The notes: generated from the letters alone by a model not told the origin. A stretch of DNA of 37,888 bases from Phycisphaerae bacterium (GCA_021108335.1 JAIORC010000230.1:1-37888), one strand, 5' to 3'; numbered from the stretch's first letter, positions 23,278-31,711 are shown. Numbers and translations are program-made.

Positions 23278-24747
23278 TCATTTTTTAGCATTACCCACCA
23301 CACCGGCAAACTTCTGCCGCTGGGCCAAGGTCGCCCCTGCCGATGCCGGCAAACGATTGAACCACCACCACAGCGCAAGCCCGCCCAACACCATAAACGG
23401 CGCAGTAAGCTGATTATGTGTCGGATCGCCAGCCAGCAAATTCAACGGATTTTCGTGCCGGATCGACTCCAGCATGAATCGCGTTATAGGATACATTATC
23501 AGCATCAGGGCGAAAACCTGCCCCTCACGCCGCCGGTACCGATAAAACAGCATCAGCAACACCGCCAGAAGAAATCCATTGAAAATTCCCAACGGCTGGG
23601 CCGGCCGAAGCGCGTTGCTCCACTGATTGCCAAGCAGCGCGTAAAGATCTTCCTGCAAGTACGCATTGGCCGCCTTCCGCTCCTGCCCAAGCAACCGGCC
23701 ATCCTTGTTCCGGTCGAACTGCCCGAGCAGCTCGTCGGCCCGCCTCTGGAAGTACTCCCGGAATTCCGCGAAACTCAACAACCCGTCCGCCGCTGCGGAG
23801 CTGTAATAATCCTGCATAACGACGGGCCGATCAAACCAGATCGCCTCGTCCCACATCTCGCTACCGCGGAGAAGCCCGTCCCCCGCCGCCAAGGCCTCCT
23901 GCCATTCCGCCTTGCTCAACACCCTGTCACGCCCAGCGGCGACGTTGAATAATTTTTCCAACTCAGCCTTGTCGGCAAACATCGCCGCCAACTGATCGTT
24001 GTGGAGTTGCCCGTGCAACTGCGAAACGGGAAGCACCGCCTGGCGGTTAACCACACGGCGGCCGCCTTCATTCTTGCGATATGTCGAATTTTCTCCCAAT
24101 TCCCGCGTTTGCGTAATATACGCATTCAACAGCCGGGCGTCGGGCGTTACCCGGCCGGCCCAATATTGCTCGGAATACGTCGGGCAAAGCGTCTGCCCGT
24201 CGGAATATGGATTCTCGCCCCCGCCGACCTTCAGCAACGGACGGGATATCATGGGAAATTTTATGCTCATCGCCCACGATTCCTCGCAAGGCCCGCCCCA
24301 GCAACAACCGTTGAGCGTACAGCCCATACGCCCGAACGCCAGGCCGATCATCAGGCTCGGGGCTACGATGTCGATATACCGCCGTATCGGCATGCGCTTG
24401 ATTCTCATGTAGGCCAACACCGTAATCGTCCCGCCCAGCAGGCCTCCGAAATAAATCAGCCCGCCGGAAGTAACGTTGAAAATCTCCCCTAAACCGCCCG
24501 CGCTGAAGCTGTCCCAGTTCTTGAACACATAGGCCATCCTCGCCCCGACCACCCCGCCGACAAGCGCCCATATGCCCATCTGGGAAACAAGCTCCGGGCT
24601 TTCGCCGGCCCGCTTCGCCCGCCACTGGGCCAGCAGAATGCCCGCCAGGAACCCGCAGACCAGCATCAACCCATAACCGAAAATGCGCAGCGGAATCTCT
24701 CCGCCGAAGATATGCACCGTACCTAAATCTATAATTATCTGTCGCAT
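23278..24747 (-). CDS. lgt: Prolipoprotein diacylglyceryl transferase with EF-hand insertion
   Basis: Inner-membrane enzyme that transfers diacylglycerol from phosphatidylglycerol to the lipobox cysteine of prolipoproteins. The Lgt core is clear: RIFGYGLMLVCGF, GGVVGARMAYV, GGLIYFGGLLGG, the signature GRMGCTLNGCCWG (139-151), and after the insert RPAQPLGIFNG and RFMLESIRHEN. It has 489 aa against about 260-300 usually; the excess is an insert at about 165-375. That insert carries three EF-hand-like loops: A270-E281 and S317-E328 are degenerate, and D345-E356 (DRNKDGRLLGQE) is canonical. The insert falls between the signature and the final helices, which are normally close in sequence. Position 100 is Phe where E. 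coli has an essential His. It lies 19 nt after panD. Confidence 0.93.
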   Translation of the reverse strand: MRQIIIDLGTVHIFGGEIPLRIFGYGLMLVCGFLAGILLAQWRAKRAGESPELVSQMGIWALVGGVVGARMAYVFKNWDSFSAGGLGEIFNVTSGGLIYFGGLLGGTITVLAYMRIKRMPIRRYIDIVAPSLMIGLAFGRMGCTLNGCCWGGPCEESWAMSIKFPMISRPLLKVGGGENPYSDGQTLCPTYSEQYWAGRVTPDARLLNAYITQTRELGENSTYRKNEGGRRVVNRQAVLPVSQLHGQLHNDQLAAMFADKAELEKLFNVAAGRDRVLSKAEWQEALAAGDGLLRGSEMWDEAIWFDRPVVMQDYYSSAAADGLLSFAEFREYFQRRADELLGQFDRNKDGRLLGQERKAANAYLQEDLYALLGNQWSNALRPAQPLGIFNGFLLAVLLMLFYRYRRREGQVFALMLIMYPITRFMLESIRHENPLNLLAGDPTHNQLTAPFMVLGGLALWWWFNRLPASAGATLAQRQKFAGVVGNAKK

Positions 24748-24766
24748 AAGCGCTTATGGCTTCCGG

Positions 24767-25123
24767 CTATCGAATTTCGTCGATCTTGTTGTCTTCCCCG
24801 ACCAGCACGACCTTTGGCGTTATCGCCTTTGCTTCGTCCGGCGGGGCGTAACCGTAGGCCATGATGATTATCTTGTCGCCTACGTCAACCAGCCGGGCCG
24901 CCGCGCCGTTGATGCAAATCACGCCGCTGCCGCGCTCGCCCTCGAAGACATACGTCTCAAACCGTTGACCGTCCGTGAGATCGGCAACCAACACGCACTC
25001 GCCGGGCAAAATCCCCGATGCCTCCAGCATCTCGACATCGATAGTGATCGAACCCACGTAATCAACGCAGGCCTCGGTTATCGTGGCCCGGTGAATCTTG
25101 GCTCGCAACATTTTCAATAACAT
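24767..25123 (-). CDS. panD: Aspartate 1-decarboxylase
   Basis: Pyruvoyl enzyme making beta-alanine from L-aspartate for pantothenate and CoA synthesis. The self-cleavage site G24-S25 is seen in DYVGSITID, with ser25 numbering exactly as in the E. coli enzyme, which supports the ATG at 25123. Other motifs: KIHRATITEA, FETYVFEGERGSGVICINGAAARL and DKIIIMAYG. The 118 aa are normal. The ribosome binding site AGAGG lies nine bases upstream, at the boundary of a repeat array. No panB or panC is nearby. Confidence 0.97.
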   Translation of the reverse strand: MLLKMLRAKIHRATITEACVDYVGSITIDVEMLEASGILPGECVLVADLTDGQRFETYVFEGERGSGVICINGAAARLVDVGDKIIIMAYGYAPPDEAKAITPKVVLVGEDNKIDEIR

Positions 25124-25133
25124 ATCCGTTTAC

Positions 25134-25195
25134 CTCTGAATAAAGTTCGCTAGTTTTCTGAATTTCACTCGTTCTCTGAATAAGGTTCGCTAGTT
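25134..25195 (-). repeat. Three contiguous imperfect repeats in the panD leader
   Basis: Units at 25134-25155 and 25174-25195 match at 21 of 22 bases (CTCTGAATAARGTTCGCTAGTT on the plus strand). Between them, 25156-25173 is a shortened diverged unit (TTCTGAATTTCACTCGTT). The unit nearest panD ends in the sequence that supplies its AGAGG ribosome binding site. The remaining 25196-25308 shows nothing further except a GGGTGGCCTGGCCCC motif near 25275. Confidence 0.85.
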
Positions 25196-25308
25196 CAATG
25201 GTGTAACATTGTAAAGCCCCGCCGCTCAAGCGTCTAGGAAGATTGCGGTTTTTTACGAGCATTGGTGGCACATCGGGTGGCCTGGCCCCTTGTGGGAAGT
25301 GCGTGTTA

Positions 25309-26367
25309 TCACACTGTCAGCGAGTGTAGCCTTTTGATTCGCTCGGTAACTGGCGGGTGCGTGTCGAAGATGCTTTTGGAGCGTTCTTCGAATTTCTTGA
25401 CGGGATGGACGATGAACAGCGGCGCGGTGGCGCGATTGGCGACTTCGAGCACTTCCTCATCGGAGGACAGTTTCGCCAGTGCGTTGGCCAGGCCGTCGGG
25501 GTTTCGCGTGAGTTCGACAGCTCCGGCGTCGGCGAGATATTCCCGTTGCCGGCTTAGGGCCATCTGTATAATCCTGGCCAGTATCGGCGCGAGAATCGCC
25601 AGGACAATAGCAACGACTGTCAGGATGATGTGCAATATGCCGTTGTCACTGTCGCTCTTTCGCCGCCGGCCTCCCGCACCGCCCCACAATACGCTCCGCA
25701 GGAACACGTCGCAGAGCATCACGACGCAGCCGACCATGACGGCCATCAGCGTCGCGTAGAGTATGTCGTAGTGGCGGACGTGGCTAAGCTCGTGGGCCAT
25801 CACGCCTTGGAGTTCGTCGCGGTTGAGCCTGGTTCGCAGGCCGGTGGTAATGGCTACGGCGGCGTGCTTCGGATTTCGCCCGGTGGCAAAGGCGTTCATC
25901 GCCGAATCGTTGATGATATAGATTTTGGGCATTGGCTGCCCGCCGGCCAACGTCAATTCCTCGACCACGTTGAACAGTTGCGGATCATTGGCCTTTTGTA
26001 TCTGCCTCGCCTTGCTCATGCCCAGCAGCACGTTGCCGCCGCCGTAAAAACTCGCCAGCGTCATTACAAACGCAACCCCGCCGGCAATAAGGGCGACCAT
26101 AATCCCGAAATGCCAATTGATTTCCGTCGCCTGCTCCACCGGAGCGTCATGGGGAATTTCAGAAGGCATTTCGCTGCCTTGTGTCTGATGCTCGTAAACT
26201 GCGTTACCATACGCATCATAATCCGGTTCCGAACCGCCGATGCTCATCCCCCAGACAATACCGATCAGCAAACCAAGCCCCATGAAAAAAATCATGAACC
26301 CGGTAATCAGCAAAACGCTGTTCCGCTTGTTGCGGGCAATAAGGGTGTGGAACGTTTCAACCGGCAT
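25309..26367 (-). CDS. M48-family (HtpX-like) membrane zinc metalloprotease
   Basis: A 352-residue integral membrane peptidase. Two N-terminal membrane helices (about 15-40 and 75-100) are followed by the catalytic domain with MAHELSHVRHYD near residue 190, giving the HExxH zinc site. Two further hydrophobic segments (LYATLMAVMVGCVVMLCDVFL; ILTVVAIVLAILAPILARI) precede REYLADAGAVELTRNPDGLANAL, which holds the third zinc ligand Glu. A glycine-rich start and an inserted segment of about 45 residues between the first two helices are slightly unusual. The ATG has GAGGAA six bases upstream. It follows lemA by 47 nt, a pairing common for these families, and likely works in membrane-protein quality control. 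Confidence 0.93.
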   Translation of the reverse strand: MPVETFHTLIARNKRNSVLLITGFMIFFMGLGLLIGIVWGMSIGGSEPDYDAYGNAVYEHQTQGSEMPSEIPHDAPVEQATEINWHFGIMVALIAGGVAFVMTLASFYGGGNVLLGMSKARQIQKANDPQLFNVVEELTLAGGQPMPKIYIINDSAMNAFATGRNPKHAAVAITTGLRTRLNRDELQGVMAHELSHVRHYDILYATLMAVMVGCVVMLCDVFLRSVLWGGAGGRRRKSDSDNGILHIILTVVAIVLAILAPILARIIQMALSRQREYLADAGAVELTRNPDGLANALAKLSSDEEVLEVANRATAPLFIVHPVKKFEERSKSIFDTHPPVTERIKRLHSLTV

Positions 26368-26414
26368 AGATATTCCTCGCGACCAAAATTCTCAACAGAT
26401 GACTACGCCGTCAA

Positions 26415-26969
26415 TCAGAACGAAACCTTCGGCGCTTCGCGTTGGGCGGTGTCTTCCAATTCGAACATATCGCGTTTCGTGAACTTGAACATGCCGGCGA
26501 CCATATTGTTGGGGAACTTGAGAATGTCGATATTGTACACCGCCACCGAGTCGTTGTAGTGCTGGCGGGAGAAGGCTATCTTGTTTTCCGTGCTGGTCAG
26601 CTCTTCCTGGAGCTGGGCGAAGTTTTCGTTGGCCTTGAGGTTGGGATAACTCTCCGACAGCGCGAAAAGCTTGCTCAGCGCGCCGGTTAGCATGTTCTCG
26701 GCCCCGGCCTGCTCGGCGACGCCGTTGGCGCTGATAGCCGTATTGCGGGCCTTGATGACGTTTTCCAGCGTTTCCTTCTCGTGCGAGGCATAACCCTTGA
26801 CCGTCTCCACGAGGTTCGGGATAAGGTCGTACCGCCGCTTGAGTTGCACGTCGATCTGGCTCCAGGCTTCCTCGCAGCGAACCTTCTTGTGAACCAGTCC
26901 GTTGTAAATCGCGACAACCACGACAATAACCAACAACGCTACGCCCAATGCTATGTATAATCCAGTCAT
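26415..26969 (-). CDS. lemA: LemA family protein
   Basis: A 184-residue protein with one N-terminal membrane helix (LYIALGVALLVIVVVVAIYNGLV) and a long helical bundle exposed outside. LemA hallmarks are ARCEEAW-like VRCEEAWSQIDVQLKRRYDL, IPNLVETVKGYASHEKETLENV, and NEFAQLQEELTSTENKIAFSRQ-like text near the end. Its exact role is unknown; it often accompanies HtpX-like proteases, as here. I chose ATG 26969 because AAAGGGA then has normal spacing; the tracked TTG at 26975 would lie almost on top of it. Confidence 0.93.
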   Translation of the reverse strand: MTGLYIALGVALLVIVVVVAIYNGLVHKKVRCEEAWSQIDVQLKRRYDLIPNLVETVKGYASHEKETLENVIKARNTAISANGVAEQAGAENMLTGALSKLFALSESYPNLKANENFAQLQEELTSTENKIAFSRQHYNDSVAVYNIDILKFPNNMVAGMFKFTKRDMFELEDTAQREAPKVSF

Positions 26970-27173
26970 GTCCAATCCCTTTCCGCCCAGCGGGGCAGAT
27001 TATCGATTTTATTTCAGTATCTCATTCAATCCCGACCGTCCAGGATACCCGCATTTATACCCCTTCTCCAGATGCTTTTTCAAGGAAGTATTTGCCTTAT
27101 TCGAATCACCGGTTGAAAGACACGCCCCTGCCGTGTAACCTTATCGTTACTTCACTGAATTAAGGAATCTGCC

Positions 27174-28154
27174 ATGAATACTCTCAAACGAATTCTGGTA
27201 ACTGGTGGTGCGGGGCTGATCGGTTCGCATCTTTGCGGGCAGTTGCTCGACAAAGGCCATGACGTTATCTGCATGGATAATTTCTTCACCAGCCAGAAGC
27301 GCGATATCGCCAAGCTGCTGGATTATCACAACTTCGAGCTGATCCGCCACGACATCACCCAGCCAGCCAGGCTGGAAGTGGACGAAATCTACAACCTCGC
27401 CTGCCCGGCCAGCCCGGTGCATTACCAGTTCAACCCCGTCCAGACCCTCCAAACTTCCATCGCCGGGGCAATGAACATGCTCGGCATCGCAAAGCGAACC
27501 CGCGCGAAAATTCTCCAAGCCTCCACCAGCGAAGTCTACGGCGACCCGGATATATCCCCCCAGCCGGAAAGCTACCGCGGCCGCGTGAACCCCATAGGCC
27601 CGCGAGCCTGCTACGACGAAGGCAAACGCTGCGCCGAGACGCTGTTCTTCGACTATCACCGCATGCACGGCGTGGACATTCGCGTGGTGCGGATTTTCAA
27701 CACCTACGGGCCTGGCCAGCATCCGTACGACGGCAGGGTTGTGAGTAATTTTATCCTCCAGGCGCTCAACAACGAAGACATCACCATTTACGGCGACGGC
27801 AGCCAGACCCGCTCGTTCTGCTACGTGGACGATCTCGTCGAGGCGATGATCCGCATGATGAACAATACCGAAAACTTCACAGGTCCGGTCAATCTTGGCA
27901 ACCCGGACGAATTCACCATAAAGCAACTTGCCGAGATCATTATCGAGTTGACGGGTTCAAGCTCGAAACTGGTCTATGGCCCGCTGCCCGCCGACGACCC
28001 CACGCAGCGACGACCTGACATTTCGCTGGCAAAGGAAAAACTCCAATGGCAGCCGGCTACGAACCTCCGCGAAGGATTAACCAAAACCATTGAATATTTC
28101 AAAGGCCTGAACCTCGATCACTACTCCAGGCCTACACTGAACCAGGTACAGTAG
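27174..28154 (+). CDS. UDP-glucuronate decarboxylase-type NAD-dependent sugar epimerase
   Basis: Extended short-chain dehydrogenase of 326 aa that probably converts UDP-glucuronate to UDP-xylose for surface polysaccharides. The Rossmann motif [10 protein letters not shown] is at 10-19, followed by [11 protein letters not shown] and [13 protein letters not shown]. The STSEVYGDP block, the catalytic YDEGK and RIFNTYGP are present. The PASPxHYQxNP and [14 protein letters not shown] signatures match UXS enzymes better than GalE. ATG 27174 has AAGGA eight bases upstream. It is divergent from lemA across a 204-nt gap in which I see no other gene. Confidence 0.92.
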   Translation: MNTLKRILVTGGAGLIGSHLCGQLLDKGHDVICMDNFFTSQKRDIAKLLDYHNFELIRHDITQPARLEVDEIYNLACPASPVHYQFNPVQTLQTSIAGAMNMLGIAKRTRAKILQASTSEVYGDPDISPQPESYRGRVNPIGPRACYDEGKRCAETLFFDYHRMHGVDIRVVRIFNTYGPGQHPYDGRVVSNFILQALNNEDITIYGDGSQTRSFCYVDDLVEAMIRMMNNTENFTGPVNLGNPDEFTIKQLAEIIIELTGSSSKLVYGPLPADDPTQRRPDISLAKEKLQWQPATNLREGLTKTIEYFKGLNLDHYSRPTLNQVQ

Positions 28155-28175
28155 GCGGCAAAGCCGCCAAATGAC

Positions 28176-28259
28176 TAATGTCCAATGTCTAATGACTAAA
28201 AACAACGAACAACGACAGCGGCGGTTTGTTTTGATTGGTTTTTTAGACATTGGACATTA
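28176..28259. repeat. Inverted TTAGACATTGGACATTA repeats ahead of mutS2
   Basis: TAATGTCCAATGTCTAA at 28176-28192 is the exact reverse complement of TTAGACATTGGACATTA at 28243-28259, so a 17-bp stem can form around a 50-nt loop. The right arm continues GACATTA and ends about 12 nt before the mutS2 ATG, which lacks an obvious ribosome binding site. Related heptamers occur at 3930, 9813 and 37582. Confidence 0.85.
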
Positions 28260-28272
28260 GACATTAAATATT

Positions 28273-30909
28273 ATGGATGCTTACACGTTAGACAAAATCG
28301 AGTTCGACGCTGTGCGGCGGATACTCAGCGGTTTTTGCAGTTGCTCGCTGGGCAGGAAGGCTGCGCTTACCATTGCCCCGAGCGCCAAAATCCACGTCGT
28401 CCAGCAATGGGTCGAGCAAACCACCGAAATGGTCGAGGTCGTTCGCGAGACCGGCCTGCCGCCGCTTGGCGGAGCTGGGGATATTTCCGATGCGTTGACG
28501 CGGGCCGTTCCAGGCCATGGCGGCAGCGTGGAGGATTTTTCCGAAATCGCCGATACGCTGACCGCCATCGGTAACTGCCGGGTTTTTTTGCGGAGCCTGC
28601 CCGAACGCCTGAAACTCATACACGCCCTTGCCGGCGGATTGGGCAATTTTTCCGCGGAAGTCGAAGCCATTCGCGCCATCATCGCCCCGGACGGAGAAAT
28701 CCGCGACGACGCGTCGGCTCGCATGGGCGAACTCCGCCGCGAAATCGCCGCCACCACGCAGAAAATTCACGACGTTATCCACAGCTATCTGCGGAACCCG
28801 GAGGTTAAAAAGCTGCTGACCGGCGCTCATGTTACGCTGCACGGCGACCGGTATGTGTTGCCGGTGCGCGTTGACAATCGAGGCCGGCTGCCGGGCGTGG
28901 TGCACCGGGCCAGCAACACCGGCCAAACCGTCTTCGTCGAGCCGAACGCCTCCGTCGAGCTGAACAATCACCTTGTCGATCTGCACGACCATAAGCGGCA
29001 GGAAATCGAAAGACTGCTCAGCGACCTTGGCGTGAAGATCACCGCCCGGCTCAAAAGTATCCGCAATTCGCTGCGGACGCTTGGACAGTTGGACCTGCTC
29101 AGCGCCAAGGCCCAGTACGCCTACCAGTTCGACATGACCGCCCCAACGATTACGCATCGTAAGGGGCTGGAGTTTTTCCGGGCACGCCACCCGCTGCTGG
29201 AAGCCGCCAGCAAGGCCCGCGACAGCCTCGCCGCAAACCCCAACGACCCGCAGACCAAAACCGCCCCCGCCTTCCCGCACGGCAGCAAGACCCACCAGGC
29301 CATTCATTCCGTCGTGCCGATTGACGTTCGGCTGGGCAGCGACTTTGATATCCTGGTAATCACCGGCAGCAACACCGGCGGCAAAACGGTCGCCATGAAA
29401 ACCGTCGCGCTGCTGGTGGCGATGGCCCAGTCGGGAATGCACTTGCCGGTACAGCGCGGCGCGAGGCTGTCCGTATTCGACGACGTGCTGATAGACATCG
29501 GCGACGAGCAGTCGCTCGAGCAATCGCTCAGCACGTTCGGCGGGCACATAGAGCGGCTGAAGTACATTCTGGGGCGGCTGAAGAAAAACGGGCAGAATTG
29601 TCTGGTGCTGCTGGACGAACTCGGCAGCGGCACGGATCCGGACGAGGGCGGCGCGATCGGCCAGGCCTTGCTGGACGAGCTGCAACGCCTGGGCTGCCTG
29701 GCGATGGTGTCTACGCATTTCTCGATACTCAAGGCCTACGCGCTGAACCACGACCGCGTCGATAACGCCTCGGTGGAATTCGACACCCGGACACTTGGGC
29801 CGACGTACCACCTGCGAATCGGCACGCCCGGCGAAAGCCACGCCATCACCGTCGCCGAAAAACTCGGTCTGCCAAAGCGGGTTACCGACGCCGCACGGGG
29901 CCACATGTCCAAACGCGGCAGCCAGTTCCGTAAGGCACTGCGGCTGACCGGGGCTGCACGTCAACAAGCCGAAGCCGCCCGTGCCGACGCCGCGGCTGCC
30001 CAGGTTCAGGCCCAGGGACAGGCCGAGGCCTTCGAAGAAAAAATCGCCGACGTCGCCCGCCTCAAGGAAGACTTCACCACCTGGTTGGCCAGAATAAACG
30101 AACTGAAACCCGGCGACGAGCTGCTCATACCCGCAACCGGCAAGGCGGCCACGCTGGTGCGTCTGGAGTTGCACAAGCAGATCGCCCTTGTCGAACAGCG
30201 CGGCATGCAGCGAGAAATTCCGCTGGCTGAGCTTATGCCGGACGTCGGGCAAACCGCCGTGCGTCAACAGATGACAGCCATCCGGCAAGACGCCTCAGCC
30301 AGGGCTGCCTCCGCAGAAGAGCAACTCGCCGAGGCGCAAAGACTCCGGGACGAAGCAAAGAAAGCGGAAAAACAGCACAAAGACCGCGCAAAACAGTTTG
30401 ACGCATGGCTGGGAAGAATCGCTAGGGTCAAAATCGGCGACGAAATAACCATCAGCCAAAAACCGGGCCGGGGCAAATTGGTCAAGATCGACTTCGCCGG
30501 CCTGCGGGCTACCGTCGAACTAGCCGGCGGCAAAATTATCCAGTTGTCCCTCCAGGATATCTTCCCGCAGATCGGCCCGTTCGCCGCCAGGTCTGATCGC
30601 CACCATGCCGCCGGGAAACCCCGCCGCAAACCCGCCGGTTCCGCGAAATCTCGCGAGGACAAAAACCGCCCCATCCCCCACGGCAAAACCGACGGCAAAG
30701 CCGCTGCAAAAAATCGTCAAGCCGTCCTGGCCACCCCGCCCGGCCAAAAGGTCTACGTCGTGCCGTTCAAAACCGCCGCCACCCTCGTCCGCATAGACAA
30801 AGCCGGCCAAAAAGCCACCGTCCTACGCGGCGCATTCGAAATCCAGATACCACTAAGCGACCTCGAACCGGTGGGATACCCAAAAGCAACAACGGAAAAG
30901 AAAGGCTGA
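28273..30909 (+). CDS. mutS2: MutS2-type ATPase lacking the Smr domain
   Basis: An 878-residue MutS2 homologue; the family acts on branched DNA and on collided ribosomes. MutS core: clamp region, GRYVLPVR-like DRYVLPVRVDNRGRLPG, Walker A GSNTGGKT near 362-369, signature LSTFGGHIERL near 420, and Walker B CLVLLDELGSGTDP near 443. A coiled coil follows. The family normally ends with one KOW-like segment and a nuclease-like Smr domain. Here no Smr motif (DLRG-type) is visible. Instead there are three KOW/SH3-like segments, at about 609-658, 718-768 and 822-871, each ending in a V/IPLxxL-like strand (REIPLAEL, IQLSLQDI, IQIPLSDL). The long minus-strand ORF at 28288-30288 is a shadow. Confidence 0.93.
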   Translation: MDAYTLDKIEFDAVRRILSGFCSCSLGRKAALTIAPSAKIHVVQQWVEQTTEMVEVVRETGLPPLGGAGDISDALTRAVPGHGGSVEDFSEIADTLTAIGNCRVFLRSLPERLKLIHALAGGLGNFSAEVEAIRAIIAPDGEIRDDASARMGELRREIAATTQKIHDVIHSYLRNPEVKKLLTGAHVTLHGDRYVLPVRVDNRGRLPGVVHRASNTGQTVFVEPNASVELNNHLVDLHDHKRQEIERLLSDLGVKITARLKSIRNSLRTLGQLDLLSAKAQYAYQFDMTAPTITHRKGLEFFRARHPLLEAASKARDSLAANPNDPQTKTAPAFPHGSKTHQAIHSVVPIDVRLGSDFDILVITGSNTGGKTVAMKTVALLVAMAQSGMHLPVQRGARLSVFDDVLIDIGDEQSLEQSLSTFGGHIERLKYILGRLKKNGQNCLVLLDELGSGTDPDEGGAIGQALLDELQRLGCLAMVSTHFSILKAYALNHDRVDNASVEFDTRTLGPTYHLRIGTPGESHAITVAEKLGLPKRVTDAARGHMSKRGSQFRKALRLTGAARQQAEAARADAAAAQVQAQGQAEAFEEKIADVARLKEDFTTWLARINELKPGDELLIPATGKAATLVRLELHKQIALVEQRGMQREIPLAELMPDVGQTAVRQQMTAIRQDASARAASAEEQLAEAQRLRDEAKKAEKQHKDRAKQFDAWLGRIARVKIGDEITISQKPGRGKLVKIDFAGLRATVELAGGKIIQLSLQDIFPQIGPFAARSDRHHAAGKPRRKPAGSAKSREDKNRPIPHGKTDGKAAAKNRQAVLATPPGQKVYVVPFKTAATLVRIDKAGQKATVLRGAFEIQIPLSDLEPVGYPKATTEKKG

Positions 30910-30961
30910 AGGCGGGAGGCTGTAGGTTATGCATCTGCCATGCCGCCGGTTGTCTGACAAT

Positions 30962-31147
30962 TCACTTTGCAAAGATCGCTAAGAATCCACATTTTTTGCA
31001 ACGCTTTGCACGCGTTGTTTTGCCACCGAAGTAGGTTGCCCTGGCCAGCAGGCTGGACCCGTTGCTCTTGAACTTGAGGTTAGAGATTCCATACCCATGG
31101 ACATTGCCTGACTCAAAGGTATCATTTCCACACATAGGACATTTCAT
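30962..31147 (-). CDS. Small zinc-ribbon protein
   Basis: A 61-residue protein starting MKCPMCGND with CPMC near the N-terminus and CKKC near the C-terminus, enough for one zinc-ribbon. The middle is basic and Ser/Gly-rich. ATG 31147 is preceded by AGAAAGGAAGG, a strong site, so I rejected the longer tracked start at 31210. It follows the next gene by 16 nt and is probably co-transcribed with it. Similar small two-CxxC proteins are often annotated as domains of unknown function; I cannot assign a role. Confidence 0.75.
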   Translation of the reverse strand: MKCPMCGNDTFESGNVHGYGISNLKFKSNGSSLLARATYFGGKTTRAKRCKKCGFLAIFAK

Positions 31148-31163
31148 GTCCGCCTTCCTTTCT

Positions 31164-31610
31164 CTATATAAAGAATGTGATCTCGTAAGAAAGCAGATCC
31201 TCGGATTCATCTTCCGGAAACGAGACAGTGATCTCCTGGCCGGGAAAATCTCGTTTGAGTTTCGTTTCCCACATATCCTTCAGCTTCCGACCAAGGTGGA
31301 CGACCTGCTCTCGTGTCGGCTCTTCCTTCACATTGGGAAACAGGTCGACAATATGGGTATGGTTCATGACTGCCTGCACGGATGTTTTGTCTCCGTTGGT
31401 CGACTTCATCCAGTCCTGATAATTCCTCTTGTCGATACCAGCAAAGAAAGCGCAACCGTCGTACAGCTCAAACTCCGGCCAGAAAAGCTCAGCATAGGCG
31501 ATTGCGTGCTCGAAATTGCCAACGCACTGCGCCCACGCATCGATATCAATGCCGTCGCCGTTGTTCCACTCGGCGAGTTCAGGAATCAGTTTGTTAATTT
31601 CTTCTGACAT
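31164..31610 (-). CDS. Acidic cytosolic protein, function unknown
   Basis: A 148-residue protein (MSEEINKLIPEL...) rich in Glu, Asp and aromatics (AELFWPEFELYDGCAFF), without signal peptide or membrane segment. I do not recognise the family. The composition and isolation resemble immunity-type or accessory-genome proteins, but that is only an impression. ATG 31610 fits better than the tracked start at 31694, whose extra residues come from repeat DNA. No Shine-Dalgarno is visible; a TATATT lies eight bases before the ATG, so a leaderless transcript is possible. It is paired with the zinc-ribbon gene. Confidence 0.7.
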   Translation of the reverse strand: MSEEINKLIPELAEWNNGDGIDIDAWAQCVGNFEHAIAYAELFWPEFELYDGCAFFAGIDKRNYQDWMKSTNGDKTSVQAVMNHTHIVDLFPNVKEEPTREQVVHLGRKLKDMWETKLKRDFPGQEITVSFPEDESEDLLSYEITFFI

Positions 31611-31711
31611 AACATAATAATATACAACACAGCCGGTGGCCCCTTGGAAGATAGAATCCGTAACAAGCCCCCTGGGGGGCACTCGGCCGGGCATCTTACT
31701 CGCCGGCGATG

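Noticed and set aside
25062-25271. 69-aa ORF over the panD leader repeats
   Set aside because: Overlaps the panD start in another frame; the repeat units are 22, 18 and 22 nt, so the reading frame is not maintained by the repeats.
28288-30288. 666-aa minus-strand ORF
   Set aside because: It is a shadow of mutS2 produced by high third-position GC; no family motif and the mutS2 frame is unambiguous.
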